Of a stretch of DNA of 64,000 nucleotides, positions 32,571-41,202 are shown in pieces (positions within the stretch are counted from its first letter, which is position 1; every line of letters begins with the position of its first letter). Source of the stretch: Megasphaera sp. UBA1696 (lineage in GTDB: Bacteria > Bacillota > Negativicutes > Veillonellales > Megasphaeraceae); the NCBI GenBank assembly GCA_002319965.1, contig DCJQ01000024.1:111497-175496 (forward strand), in the 5' to 3' direction. The notes under the pieces are model-generated. The model searched no databases. It was not told the DNA's origin and saw only the letters and a program-made list of their open reading frames with translations. The position numbers and the translations under genes are program-made.

Positions 32571-33425
32571 ATGGTGAAAAAAATATGTTCCTGGATCATT
32601 GGCGTCATCCTTACCGTCTTGGTCCTCTTCATCGGTGTGTTTTCCTTTTGGTATTTCGGTTCGACCAACTATCATCTGACCGGTGTACCTGTCTTGAACT
32701 ATCACCAGGTAAATAATAAGTTCAATACCGTCCTGACTATGAAGCCTGCCGATTTTGAACAACAGATAAAGTACCTTCATGACAACGACTACCATGCTAT
32801 TACCCTGGAACAGTTCGATGCCTATATGCGGGGCGAAGGCGACCTGCCCGACCGGCCGGTCCTGATTACCTTTGATGACGGCTACGTCGACAATTATGAA
32901 GATGCCTATCCCATTTTAAAGAAGTACCACATGAGGGGGACGATCTTCCTCATCATCAACCTCGTGGGGACACCGGGCTATCTGACTTGGGACCAGGTTC
33001 ATGAAATGGCGGCTGACGGGATGGAATTCGGATCCCATACGATGAGCCATAAGCCACTGACCAGCTTCGATCGGGCCGGTGCGCGCTATGAACTGCAGGC
33101 CTCGAAGGCGGCTATTGAAAAGGCCACGGGAAAACCTTGTGAATTCATTGCCTTTCCGGAAGGGAAGTATAATGACATGGTCATGGAGGAAACGAAGGAA
33201 GCGGGGTACCGCTACGCCTTTACGGTCAATACAGGCCGCGATTTTCCCTGGGATGACCCTTATGATCTCGACCGCGTCCCCCTGTTTGAAGGACCCATCA
33301 GTTTCAACCATTTCCGGTTCCGCCTGACCTTCAGTGCCTTTAGCGCTCTTTTGTGGAAGAGCCACCAATATTTCAGTCACATAGAAATAACCAAGGATTT
33401 GGCCCAGCACATTCCCGAACCGTAG
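32571..33425 (+). CDS. Membrane-anchored polysaccharide deacetylase (NodB/CE4 domain)
   Basis: This 284-residue protein has an N-terminal membrane anchor (IIGVILTVLVLFIGVFSFWYF) and an external NodB domain. Metal-site motifs are ITFDDGYVDNY (the DD pair) and GSHTMSHKPL (H-x-x-x-H). CE4 enzymes remove acetyl groups from N-acetylated sugars in peptidoglycan, chitin-like or biofilm polymers. Here it would act on the periplasmic side; the substrate is unknown. AGGAAG precedes the ATG. Confidence 0.9.
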   Translation: MVKKICSWIIGVILTVLVLFIGVFSFWYFGSTNYHLTGVPVLNYHQVNNKFNTVLTMKPADFEQQIKYLHDNDYHAITLEQFDAYMRGEGDLPDRPVLITFDDGYVDNYEDAYPILKKYHMRGTIFLIINLVGTPGYLTWDQVHEMAADGMEFGSHTMSHKPLTSFDRAGARYELQASKAAIEKATGKPCEFIAFPEGKYNDMVMEETKEAGYRYAFTVNTGRDFPWDDPYDLDRVPLFEGPISFNHFRFRLTFSAFSALLWKSHQYFSHIEITKDLAQHIPEP

Positions 33426-33445
33426 TGGGAAGGCCTTTCCTTGAG

Positions 33446-33488
33446 AAAAAAGCCCTGTTTCAGGATCTACCTGAAACAGGGCTTTTTT
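33446..33488. terminator. Bidirectional terminator
   Basis: AAAAAAGCCCTGTTTCAG and CTGAAACAGGGCTTTTTT are perfect arms with A and T runs, between convergent genes. Confidence 0.92.
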
Positions 33489-33501
33489 GATGTTTTCCGG
33501 T

Positions 33502-34386
33502 TTACAGTCGGCCCGTAAGGACTGCTTCTTGTAAAAGCCTTACGTTATCCATATCGTATTCGATTTGCTCCGACCAGCGGCGCAGCGCTTCGGAAAGATC
33601 GCCCGAGGCGGCTGCCGTAAGGGCGATAAAGTCCGTACTGCGGCCGGCATATCGAGACAGAACTTCTAAGGGGTTGCCTGAAAAGTTTTCCAGCTGACGG
33701 TAAAAGATGTAGTCGTATATCCTTTGGTATAAAGGGCGGTCCTTTCGGAGGGAAGCCTGTAAACTGTCTTCCGTCGGCCTTTCTTTGGTCAAGGCCGTGA
33801 GGGAGGCCGTCCATGCGTCGTCGATGGGTTCGGTTTCAGTGAGGACGGTCAACAGTCGGTCCGTGCCCTTTTTTGACGTGTCAGGCTTATAGGTGAGGCT
33901 GTCTGCCTGCAGCGTATAGCCGAGGCTTGTCAGGAGGTCCGATAAGGTCCAAGCGGCGGACGGATCGTCACTGTCGAAGAAATAAAGGGGAGTACGTTCT
34001 TTCAGCAGCAGTTCGCAGGCCGCTTCACAGGCAAGGCCGACGCCGCCGAGTTCTCTTTCCGAACCGCCTTTGTCGGTCACGACCTCGAAGAAGCGGGGAT
34101 GGAGGCGGCAGATGTCGCAGAGGAGATCTTCGCCGCCTTCTCGGATGAGGCGGCAGAGTCCGTCTGTACGGAGGAAGGGACAGGACTCATCTTTTGTCAG
34201 GATGAAGTGCCAGGCATCTTCTCCTTTTTCTATATGGCTGCGGACGGTCTCGCCTAAAGGACCTTGCAGTTCTTGATAGTAAGCGGCCGTATCGTCGTCG
34301 ATGTCAATTTCCCAGCCCTTGCAGCACGTGTGCCGACAGTCACCGGCCTTGCAGCAGAAATGGGGATAAAAATCAGGAATAATCAA
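33502..34386 (-). CDS. FliB-family flagellin lysine-N-methylase-like protein
   Basis: This 294-residue protein has an N-terminal cysteine-rich metal-binding module: CCKAGDCRHTCCKGW at residues ~11-25, and later CPFLRTDGLC and CDICRLHPRFF. This is the pattern of the FliB/YkgJ-like family, where FliB methylates flagellin lysines in Salmonella. Many annotated homologues occur in non-motile Firmicutes, where the substrate is unknown. No flagellar gene is in the window. The start is a TTG with AAAGGA about 11 nt upstream, a weak arrangement. The family may be a metal-dependent methyltransferase of other surface proteins. Confidence 0.82.
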   Translation of the reverse strand: MIIPDFYPHFCCKAGDCRHTCCKGWEIDIDDDTAAYYQELQGPLGETVRSHIEKGEDAWHFILTKDESCPFLRTDGLCRLIREGGEDLLCDICRLHPRFFEVVTDKGGSERELGGVGLACEAACELLLKERTPLYFFDSDDPSAAWTLSDLLTSLGYTLQADSLTYKPDTSKKGTDRLLTVLTETEPIDDAWTASLTALTKERPTEDSLQASLRKDRPLYQRIYDYIFYRQLENFSGNPLEVLSRYAGRSTDFIALTAAASGDLSEALRRWSEQIEYDMDNVRLLQEAVLTGRL

Positions 34387-34420
34387 AAGAAGGCGTCCTT
34401 TCTATGTGACAGGGGAACAA

Positions 34421-34453
34421 AAAAAGGAGCTGCCATAAGTCAGCTCCTTTTTG
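34421..34453. terminator. Terminator between two minus-strand genes
   Basis: AAGGAGCTG and CAGCTCCTT with flanking A and T runs. On the minus strand it ends the metallohydrolase transcript; the T run is on both sides. Confidence 0.82.
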
Positions 34454-34458
34454 GAAAG

Positions 34459-35124
34459 CTAGAATTCATATGTCGTTCCCGGATCTACGACCTGTACAGG
34501 AATGTTGTACTTCGTTTCGGTTAACGTTTTGTACTCCTGAGGGTCGGCTTCGATGATCGGCCAGGTCTTGTAATGGATGGGGATGACGAAATGGGGCTGC
34601 ACCCATAAAGCTGCCAAGGCCGCATCCTCCATGCCCATGGTGAAGTTGTCGCCAATGGGCAGGACCGCGCAATCGATTTGACCGAAGCGATCGAGAATTT
34701 TCATATCTGAGAAGAGGCCCGTGTCGCCGGCAAAATAGACGCGTTTGCCGCCGAATTCGACGATGACACCACAGGCCAGTCCGCCTGCAATGCCCGAGCC
34801 GTGAAAGGCCGGAGTCAGCCGCACCTTGCCGAAGGGGAAAGACGCGCTGCCGCCAACGTGCATGGCATGAGCCTTACAGCCGGCGCCGCTCGCCTTGTTT
34901 GCGATTTCTGCCGTGCTGATAATCGTCGCGTCATTTGCTTTGGCAATGGCTTCAGCATCGCCGTAGTGGTCGCCGTGACCGTGGGTGATGATGATGTATT
35001 GACAGGCAATATCAGTGGGACAGATATCTGTCCAAGAATTATCGGTAATGAACGGATCAAAGAGAATCGTCGTAGCGTCATCAGAAAGGGTGAATGCGGA
35101 ATGACCATAGTAGTTAAATTTCAT
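34459..35124 (-). CDS. UPF0173-type metallo-hydrolase (beta-lactamase fold)
   Basis: This 221-residue metallo-beta-lactamase-fold protein has the metal-binding motif HGHGDHYGD near residue 50 and a later Asp in GDTGLFSDMK and His near the end (IPIHYKTW). It matches the UPF0173 group (YtkL-like), whose substrate is unknown; homologues may be N-acyl-phosphatidylethanolamine PLD-like or UlaG-like. No signal peptide, so cytoplasmic. GAGG precedes the ATG. Confidence 0.9.
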   Translation of the reverse strand: MKFNYYGHSAFTLSDDATTILFDPFITDNSWTDICPTDIACQYIIITHGHGDHYGDAEAIAKANDATIISTAEIANKASGAGCKAHAMHVGGSASFPFGKVRLTPAFHGSGIAGGLACGVIVEFGGKRVYFAGDTGLFSDMKILDRFGQIDCAVLPIGDNFTMGMEDAALAALWVQPHFVIPIHYKTWPIIEADPQEYKTLTETKYNIPVQVVDPGTTYEF

Positions 35125-35149
35125 GATAGCCTCTGCTCCTAAAGACGAA

Positions 35150-35578
35150 TCAGTCTTTTTCTGTACTGTTCAAGCTCCATTTCTTCCATTCTTCGAGCCA
35201 GTCCTTGACGTGTTTCTGCGGGAGGGAGCCACAGAAGGTGTTCTTCAAGGTCTTGCGGAGTTCGTCTTCTTTGTCGCCGAGAGGATAGACGTCTTTATAT
35301 TCGTCATAGACGTTCCAGAAGTCGCGCATATGCAGGTTGGCATAGGTTTCACCATAGATTTTGAAACAGGTATCGCATAAGGTGATGAAGACGGCTTCGT
35401 CGTTGTGCTGGTTAGCGTCGTCGAGGAAACAGCAGCGGGTGTAGAGATGCATTTTGCTGCCGAAGAGCTGACGCAGGTAGTCGTAGACTTCGGAAACCAT
35501 CTGGGGCTGCAGCTGCAGCAATCTACAGCCGGGAGCGAAATACATAGGGTACTGAGCAATGTTGTCAAAATTGTCCAT
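35150..35578 (-). CDS. Uncharacterised protein, Cys-containing
   Basis: This 142-residue protein has no recognised domain. It has seven or so aromatic-rich segments (YPMYFAPGCRLLQLQ, DFWNVYDEYKDVYP) and cysteines in TRCCFLDD and LCDTCFKIY that could bind a metal. The start at 35578 follows GAGGTG on the minus strand; a longer reading frame upstream lacks a ribosome site. It lies 25 nt upstream of the metallo-hydrolase gene on the same strand and may be cotranscribed with it. Confidence 0.7.
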   Translation of the reverse strand: MDNFDNIAQYPMYFAPGCRLLQLQPQMVSEVYDYLRQLFGSKMHLYTRCCFLDDANQHNDEAVFITLCDTCFKIYGETYANLHMRDFWNVYDEYKDVYPLGDKEDELRKTLKNTFCGSLPQKHVKDWLEEWKKWSLNSTEKD

Positions 35579-35685
35579 AAAAAGACACCTCTTTCTAAAA
35601 AATTTACAGAAAAACTGTATTTCTATTAAACAATAACTATTATTCATAAGTGTACCATAAAAAAGTCATAAACGCAATGTTCCTC

Positions 35686-35714
35686 TTGTACTTCCTGTAT
35701 AAATCCTGTACAAT
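35686..35714 (+). promoter_or_regulatory. Promoter of trmL operon
   Basis: TTGTAC (35686-35691), 17-bp spacer, TACAAT (35709-35714). Confidence 0.6.
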
Positions 35715-35736
35715 ATCCATTGGAGAGTGATATAAC

Positions 35737-36225
35737 ATGCATATCGTAATGGTAGAGCCGGAAATTCCCGGCAATACGGGCAACGTCGCCCGGTTGTGTG
35801 CAGCCAATCATATTTCACTGCACTTGGTAAAGCCTTTAGGGTTTTCCATTGATGATAAGCACTTAAAACGGGCAGGACTCGATTACTGGTCCCTCGTCGA
35901 TGTCCGGGTCCATGAAAATTTTCAGGAAATCCTGGATACATATAAGGAGCATCGCTTTTTTTATTTAACGACGAAATCGGAACAGTGTTACGCTGATATC
36001 CAGTTCCAAGAAGACGACTTTCTCGTATTCGGCAAGGAAACAAAAGGCCTTCCGGAAGAGCTGTTAAAGGCCAATCCTGAACGCTGTTTCCGGGTCCCTA
36101 TGGTAGAAGATGCACGGAGTCTCAACCTGTCGAATACCGTCGCCATCGTATCCTATGAAGCTATGCGTCAGCTCGGTTTCCCGGGCTTGGCCAAGAGCGG
36201 CATTGGCATTAAGAATCTTCGATAG
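35737..36225 (+). CDS. trmL: tRNA (cytidine/uridine-34-2'-O)-methyltransferase
   Basis: This SPOUT-family methyltransferase of 162 residues modifies the wobble ribose of tRNA-Leu isoacceptors. Family motifs are EPEIPGNTGNVARLC at the N-terminus, FGKETKGLPE in the middle (SAM-knot), and the C-terminal VPMVEDARSLNLSNTVAIVSYEA. It starts an apparent operon with the YlbF-family gene 38 nt downstream and murB overlapping that. GAGAG precedes the ATG. Confidence 0.95.
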   Translation: MHIVMVEPEIPGNTGNVARLCAANHISLHLVKPLGFSIDDKHLKRAGLDYWSLVDVRVHENFQEILDTYKEHRFFYLTTKSEQCYADIQFQEDDFLVFGKETKGLPEELLKANPERCFRVPMVEDARSLNLSNTVAIVSYEAMRQLGFPGLAKSGIGIKNLR

Positions 36226-36263
36226 TCAAGGCCCTCTATTTTTAGAATAATGAGGTGTAAAAC

Positions 36264-36608
36264 GTGGAAATTTATGATAAGGCCCATGAATTGGCCGGTG
36301 TCATTCAGGATTGTGAAGAATATAAGGCCCTTCTCGCTGCCGGTGAGAAGCTTAACAGCGACGAAAAGACCAAGAAGCTGGTCCGTGATTTTCTGATGCT
36401 TCAGGCCCAATTAGCCTATGCTCAGTCGATGGGGGATAAACCGATCCGCAAGAAAATCGAACTGTTGAATCAGAAAGCCGAATTAGTGAAAAGGAATGAA
36501 ACGGCTGTAGAATATTTGACCCATTACAACAAATGGCAGACTATGGCCGGTGAAGTATTTCAGATTATTCAAAATGCAATGGCAGAAGGAATGAGCATCC
36601 TTGATTAA
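36264..36608 (+). CDS. YlbF/YmcA-family protein
   Basis: This 114-residue helical protein of the YlbF/YmcA family has DCEEYKALLAAGEKLNSDEKTKKLVRDF at the N-terminus, cut here as DCEEYKALLAAGE then EKTKKLVRDF. In Bacillus, YlbF, YmcA and YaaT form a complex that affects RNase Y activity and biofilm or competence. No partner is seen in the window. The start is GTG with TGAGGTG upstream. The 3' end overlaps the start of murB. Confidence 0.88.
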   Translation: MEIYDKAHELAGVIQDCEEYKALLAAGEKLNSDEKTKKLVRDFLMLQAQLAYAQSMGDKPIRKKIELLNQKAELVKRNETAVEYLTHYNKWQTMAGEVFQIIQNAMAEGMSILD

Positions 36609-37527
36609 TAAATATGCACTGACGACTTTTGTCTCAGAATTAAGTAAATCCATTCCCACAGGACGGATCCTGCTGAATGAACCGATGAGTGAACATACGA
36701 CTTTTGCCGTCGGCGGTCCGGCAGATGTATTAGTGCTGCCCGAATCGGTTAAGGAAATGTCTTTGGCCATCCGGGCTGCCCGGCGACTAGACTTGGTCGT
36801 CACTGTCCTCGGCGGCGGGTCCAACGTCCTCGTCCGCGACGGCGGTATTCGCGGCGTCGTCATTCAGCTGCAGTCTTTGAAAAAGACCTTGGCCTGCCAT
36901 GACCGCAAAATTTTGGCCAGTGCCGGGTACATGTTAAAGGACGTCTGCCAGTTCGCTCAGGAAAACGGCCTGACAGGGATGGAATTTGCCTGCGGCATTC
37001 CGGGAACCCTCGGTGGGGCCGTATTCATGAACGCCGGCGCTTACGACGGCGAAATGAGCCATGTTGTGTCGCGGGTACGCGTCGTAGACCGCAAGGGCAG
37101 CGTCCGTACCTATGAAGCACCGGACTTCGGCTTTTCTTATCGCCAGAGTCGATTCCAGAAGTCTCAGGAATTCGTCGTCGAAGTCGAATTGACCCTGCGC
37201 AGCGGCAAGGGGGACGAAATCCAGGCCAAGATGGACGATCTCATGCATCGCCGCCGCAGCAAGCAGCCCCTCGAGATGCACAGTGCCGGCAGTACCTTTA
37301 AGCGGCCGCCGGGATATTTTGCCGGGACCCTCATCGACCAGACCGGCTTAAAAGGCCTGTCCTGCGGCGATGCCCAGGTATCGACGAAACATGCCGGCTT
37401 CGTCGTCAACACGGGCCATGCCTCAGCTAAGGACGTCCTCAACGTCATCCATGAAGTGCAGGCTCGGGTCGAACAGGCCCATGGCGTCCATTTGGAAACA
37501 GAAGTCCGTATCATCGGAGAAGATTAA
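36601..37527 (+). CDS. murB: UDP-N-acetylenolpyruvoylglucosamine reductase
   Basis: MurB reduces the enolpyruvyl group to make UDP-MurNAc for peptidoglycan, using FAD and NADPH. FAD-site motifs are VLGGGSNVLVRDGG and GIPGTLGGAVFMNAGAY; the substrate-site motif is YRQSRFQ; the catalytic Ser is in AGSTFKRP; and the catalytic Glu is in the C-terminal ETEVRIIGED. Length 308 is normal for the type II enzyme. The start is a TTG at 36601 that overlaps the previous gene by 8 bp; the nearby ATG is out of frame. Coupled translation is likely. Confidence 0.96.
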   Translation: MINKYALTTFVSELSKSIPTGRILLNEPMSEHTTFAVGGPADVLVLPESVKEMSLAIRAARRLDLVVTVLGGGSNVLVRDGGIRGVVIQLQSLKKTLACHDRKILASAGYMLKDVCQFAQENGLTGMEFACGIPGTLGGAVFMNAGAYDGEMSHVVSRVRVVDRKGSVRTYEAPDFGFSYRQSRFQKSQEFVVEVELTLRSGKGDEIQAKMDDLMHRRRSKQPLEMHSAGSTFKRPPGYFAGTLIDQTGLKGLSCGDAQVSTKHAGFVVNTGHASAKDVLNVIHEVQARVEQAHGVHLETEVRIIGED

Positions 37528-37564
37528 GCAGTCAGTCGTGCCTGCTTGAAACATGTATATGGAA

Positions 37565-37632
37565 AGGCAGTTTACCTTCAGTTGTCATGCCCCTTTCGGC
37601 GGCATAACGGTTGGCGGGAGGCTGCCTTTTTG
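37565..37632 (+). terminator. Probable terminator after murB
   Basis: AAAGGCAG and CTGCCTTTTT are the outer arms, with a GC-rich inner part (GCCCC/GGCGG). The stem is long and interrupted. Confidence 0.55.
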
Positions 37633-37738
37633 TGCTTTTTTAGGCCGGGTTCCGAAGGGGAACTCAAATCGTCTTATGTTGTATGAGCATGAATAAAATG
37701 TTATTATAATATTATAAAGACGGGGTGCGGGGAAATCT

Positions 37739-39070
37739 ATGAAAAAAAGGCAGGTTAGTACCATGGAGAAGATGGCTGTGTGGAAGCAAATGATTGATAT
37801 CATAAAAACGGATGTAACGCCGGCGACGGGTTGTACCGAACCGATTGCTCTGGCTTACGCGGCAGCGGTCGCTGCCCGTGAACTCGGCGAACCGGTGCGC
37901 TTTATCGATGGCCTGGTGTCCGCCAATTTGATGAAAAACGGCATGGGTGTCACCGTGCCGGGAACGGGCATGCCGGGTCTTGCCATTGCGGCTGCTGTCG
38001 GCGCGATCGGCGGCGATGCCGATGCCGGCCTTCAGGTGCTGCAGCATCTGACGCCGGACGTCGTGGCTCTCGGGAAAAAATACGTTGCTGACGGCAAGAT
38101 AACCGTTTCTGTAAAAGACAATACGCCGCATGTGCTCTATGCCGAAGCCGTCGTCTACGGCGAAAATCATCGGGTTCAGGTCATCATCGTCGATGACCAT
38201 ACAAATATCGTTTATATCGAAAAAGACGGTCGGCCGATTCTGGATGAACGCGTCGAGGCCGGCAGCGAAGAAGATCCCAAGATTGCCTTCCTCAATGGCC
38301 TGACGCTGGCAAAAATCGTCGATTTTGCCGAATGCGTACCGTACGAAGACATCGCTTTCTTGATGGAAGCGGAACGTCTCAACGACCACTTGTCGAAAGA
38401 AGGCCTGACGGGGACGTACGGCCTCAAGGTAGGTTACAACCTGCAGCAAATGATTAAAAAAGGTCTCTTGGCCGACGACTTGATGCAGGCCGTTCGCATC
38501 CGTTCCGTCGCTGCCTCCGACGCTCGTATGGGCGGGGCTGCTTTTCCGGCCATGACTAACTCCGGGTCGGGCAATCAGGGCATTGCCGCAACCGAACCGG
38601 TCACGGTCGTAGCTGACTTTTTAAAAGTCGACGAAGAAAAACGGGTCCGCGCCTTAGCCCTGTCCAGTATGGTTGCCATCTATGCACACAGTTTCCTGCC
38701 TAAGCTCTCGGCCTTCTGTGCGACCGTCACGGCCGCTATGGGAGCCGCTGCTGCCATGGCTTGGCTGTTGGCTGACGACGAACCCTTAGCCGTTATTGAA
38801 AGGGCCATCGCAACCATGTCAGGTTCTGTCGTCGGCATGGTCTGTGACGGTGCTGCCAACAGCTGCGGCATGAAGGTCTTGGCCTCTGTTACCAGTGCCT
38901 ATGAAGCGGTCCTCTTGGCCCTCAGCGACGTGCGGGTGGCCGGCTCTGACGGCCTTGTCGCCAATTCGGCGGATGAATGCCTGCGAAACGTCGGCTTCTT
39001 GGCGACGAAAGGGATGCAGCAGACCGACGACGAAGTCCTGGAAATCATGCTCCACAAAAATCAAGCATAA
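37739..39070 (+). CDS. L-cysteine desulfidase-like protein (UPF0597/CyuA family)
   Basis: This 443-residue UPF0597 family protein is related to the iron-sulfur-dependent L-serine dehydratase alpha chain. CyuA members break cysteine into pyruvate, ammonia and sulfide. Signature residues are TPATGCTEPIALAYA at the N-terminus, and later MTNSGSGNQGI and VCDGAANSCGMK, which supply the Cys of the [4Fe-4S] cluster. Cytoplasmic. The ATG at 37739 has GCGGGGA upstream, but ATG at 37763 is also possible. It could make sulfide for iron-sulfur work or serve in cysteine detoxification. Monocistronic by its terminators. Confidence 0.9.
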   Translation: MKKRQVSTMEKMAVWKQMIDIIKTDVTPATGCTEPIALAYAAAVAARELGEPVRFIDGLVSANLMKNGMGVTVPGTGMPGLAIAAAVGAIGGDADAGLQVLQHLTPDVVALGKKYVADGKITVSVKDNTPHVLYAEAVVYGENHRVQVIIVDDHTNIVYIEKDGRPILDERVEAGSEEDPKIAFLNGLTLAKIVDFAECVPYEDIAFLMEAERLNDHLSKEGLTGTYGLKVGYNLQQMIKKGLLADDLMQAVRIRSVAASDARMGGAAFPAMTNSGSGNQGIAATEPVTVVADFLKVDEEKRVRALALSSMVAIYAHSFLPKLSAFCATVTAAMGAAAAMAWLLADDEPLAVIERAIATMSGSVVGMVCDGAANSCGMKVLASVTSAYEAVLLALSDVRVAGSDGLVANSADECLRNVGFLATKGMQQTDDEVLEIMLHKNQA

Positions 39071-39086
39071 GAAATGAAGCTGTCTC

Positions 39087-39133
39087 AAACAGCACGAAAG
39101 GCGAGATTAGAACGGCCTTTCGTGCTGTTTTTC
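39087..39133 (+). terminator. Terminator after UPF0597 gene
   Basis: AAACAGCACGAAAGGC pairs with GCCTTTCGTGCTGTTT and is followed by T. Confidence 0.88.
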
Positions 39134-39190
39134 GTTTCTTAATTAAAATTTTTGTAAAGATGTAAAATTAATGCCGGCGCGTCGAAAACA

Positions 39191-39219
39191 TGGACAATTT
39201 TTTCTATTCGTGCTATACT
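39191..39219 (+). promoter_or_regulatory. Promoter of typA
   Basis: TGGACA and TATACT with 17-bp spacing and an extended TG-C before the -10. Confidence 0.7.
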
Positions 39220-39264
39220 AACCTAGTTTATAACTATGTTGTTATATGAGAGAGAGGATATTAG

Positions 39265-41076
39265 ATGGAACGCACAGATATTAGAAACATTGCCATTATC
39301 GCTCACGTTGACCATGGTAAGACGACTCTCGTCGATGCCATGCTTAAACAGAGCCATGTTTTCCGTTCGAATGAAAAGGTAGAAGAACGGGTCATGGACT
39401 CGGGAGACATCGAACGTGAACGCGGCATTACAATCTTATCCAAAAATACATCGGTCATGCATGAAGGCGTCAAGATCAACATCGTCGACACGCCGGGGCA
39501 TGCTGACTTTGGCGGCGAAGTTGAACGCGTACTGAATATGGTTGACGGCGTACTGTTGCTGGTCGACGCTTTTGAAGGCCCCATGCCGCAGACGAAATAC
39601 GTTTTGCGCAAGGCTTTGGAACAGCAGCTCAAGCCGATCGTCGTCATCAATAAGATCGACAAACCCGGTGCCCGCGTATCGGAAGTCGAAGACGAAGTCT
39701 TGGAACTGTTTATGGAACTCGATGCCAGCGATGAACAGCTCGATTTCCCGGTTGTCTATGCCAACGGCCGTGACGGCATTGCCAAAACGTCCATGGATGA
39801 AGAAAGCGACAACCTCGAACCCTTGTTCAATACGATCATTAAATACTGCCCGGCTCCTAAGGGCGACCTCGAAGGCCCGCTCCAGTTCATGGTAACGACC
39901 CTCGACTACGATGACTATGTCGGTAAAATCGCTATCGGCCGTATCGTTCGCGGTAAAATGCGTGCCAACCAAAACGTCGTCGTCACTGACGGTGAAAGCC
40001 AGCGCAAGGCTAAAATCGGCCGAGTTTATACGTATGAAGGATTGAAACGCGTCGAACAGGAAGAAGCCGGTATGGGCGAAATCGCCTGCATCGTCGGCAT
40101 TTCTGACCTCAAGATCGGCGAAACCGTCACCGACCCGCAGAATCCGGAAGCCTTGCCGCGCATCGACATCGACGAACCGACCTTGTCCATGATTTTCTAC
40201 GTCAACGACAGCCCCTTCGCCGGTCAGGAAGGGGAATACGTCACCAGCCGTCACCTTCGCGACCGCTTGTTCCGCGAAATCCAGACCAACGTATCCCTCC
40301 GCGTCGAAGAAACGGACAGTGCCGATGCCTTTAAAGTATCGGGCCGTGGTGAACTCCACATCGCCGTCCTCATCGAAGAAATGCGCCGTCAGGGCTACGA
40401 ACTTCAGATCGGCAAGCCCAGCGTCATTACCAAAGAAATCAACGGCCAGCGCTGCGAACCGCTGGAAGCGCTCACCATCGACGTTCCGCCTGAATTCATG
40501 GGCGCTGTCATGGAAAAACTCGGTACTCGTAAAGCGGAAATGGTCAACATGACTGACATCTCCGGTTATACCCGCTTGGAATTCATCATTCCGGCCCGCG
40601 GCCTCATCGGTTTCCGCAGTGAATTCCTGACGGCCACCAAGGGCAACGGCATCATGTACCATGTCTTCCAGGGCTATGCTCCTTGGAAGGGCGACATCCC
40701 GGGCCGTACCCGCGGCAGTTTGGTTGCCTTCGAATCGGGCACGACGACGGGCTATGGTATCTTCAACCTCCAGGACCGCGGCACGATGTTCATTAAGCCG
40801 GGCGAAGAAATCTACCTCGGCCAGGTCGTCGGTGAAAGCAACCGTGACGTCGACATCGATGTCAACCCCTGCAAGAAGAAACATTTGACCAATACCCGTT
40901 CTTCGGCATCAGACGAAGCCCTTCGCTTGACGCCGCCTCAGGATATGGGCCTTGAAAAAGCTTTGGAATGGATCAATGACGACGAACTCGTCGAAGTTAC
41001 GCCGCAGAGCATCCGTATCCGCAAAGCTATCCTCGACAAACACGACCGCAAAAAGGCCATGCGCCGCGGCCAGTAA
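39265..41076 (+). CDS. typA: Ribosome-associated GTPase TypA/BipA
   Basis: BipA is a translation-factor GTPase that helps 50S assembly and stress growth, especially at low temperature. It is 603 residues. GTPase motifs are [14 protein letters not shown] (P-loop), [12 protein letters not shown] (G3) and NKIDKPGAR (G4). The C-terminal BipA domain has [10 protein letters not shown] and a [10 protein letters not shown] stretch. The start has AGAGAGG upstream. Flanked by terminators, so it stands alone. Codon bias is strong, consistent with high expression; this also creates a long false open frame on the opposite strand. Confidence 0.97.
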   Translation: MERTDIRNIAIIAHVDHGKTTLVDAMLKQSHVFRSNEKVEERVMDSGDIERERGITILSKNTSVMHEGVKINIVDTPGHADFGGEVERVLNMVDGVLLLVDAFEGPMPQTKYVLRKALEQQLKPIVVINKIDKPGARVSEVEDEVLELFMELDASDEQLDFPVVYANGRDGIAKTSMDEESDNLEPLFNTIIKYCPAPKGDLEGPLQFMVTTLDYDDYVGKIAIGRIVRGKMRANQNVVVTDGESQRKAKIGRVYTYEGLKRVEQEEAGMGEIACIVGISDLKIGETVTDPQNPEALPRIDIDEPTLSMIFYVNDSPFAGQEGEYVTSRHLRDRLFREIQTNVSLRVEETDSADAFKVSGRGELHIAVLIEEMRRQGYELQIGKPSVITKEINGQRCEPLEALTIDVPPEFMGAVMEKLGTRKAEMVNMTDISGYTRLEFIIPARGLIGFRSEFLTATKGNGIMYHVFQGYAPWKGDIPGRTRGSLVAFESGTTTGYGIFNLQDRGTMFIKPGEEIYLGQVVGESNRDVDIDVNPCKKKHLTNTRSSASDEALRLTPPQDMGLEKALEWINDDELVEVTPQSIRIRKAILDKHDRKKAMRRGQ

Positions 41077-41090
41077 TACAGCCTATGAAG

Positions 41091-41127
41091 AGAAGGTTTG
41101 CTGCACTTGCAGCAAACCTTCTTTTTT
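41091..41127 (+). terminator. Terminator after typA
   Basis: AGAAGGTTTGCTGC and GCAGCAAACCTTCT are perfect arms, with T run. Confidence 0.92.
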
Positions 41128-41202
41128 CTTGACTTTGAGCATGCTCTAAGGCGTATAATGAGAAAGAACCGTTTAAGGTCATTTATGGTAGGAGGTAAGG
41201 TT

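Noticed and set aside
39436..40884. 482-codon open frame on the minus strand opposite typA
   Set aside because: It lies fully inside the well-supported typA gene and comes from its strong codon bias; no ribosome site or family match.
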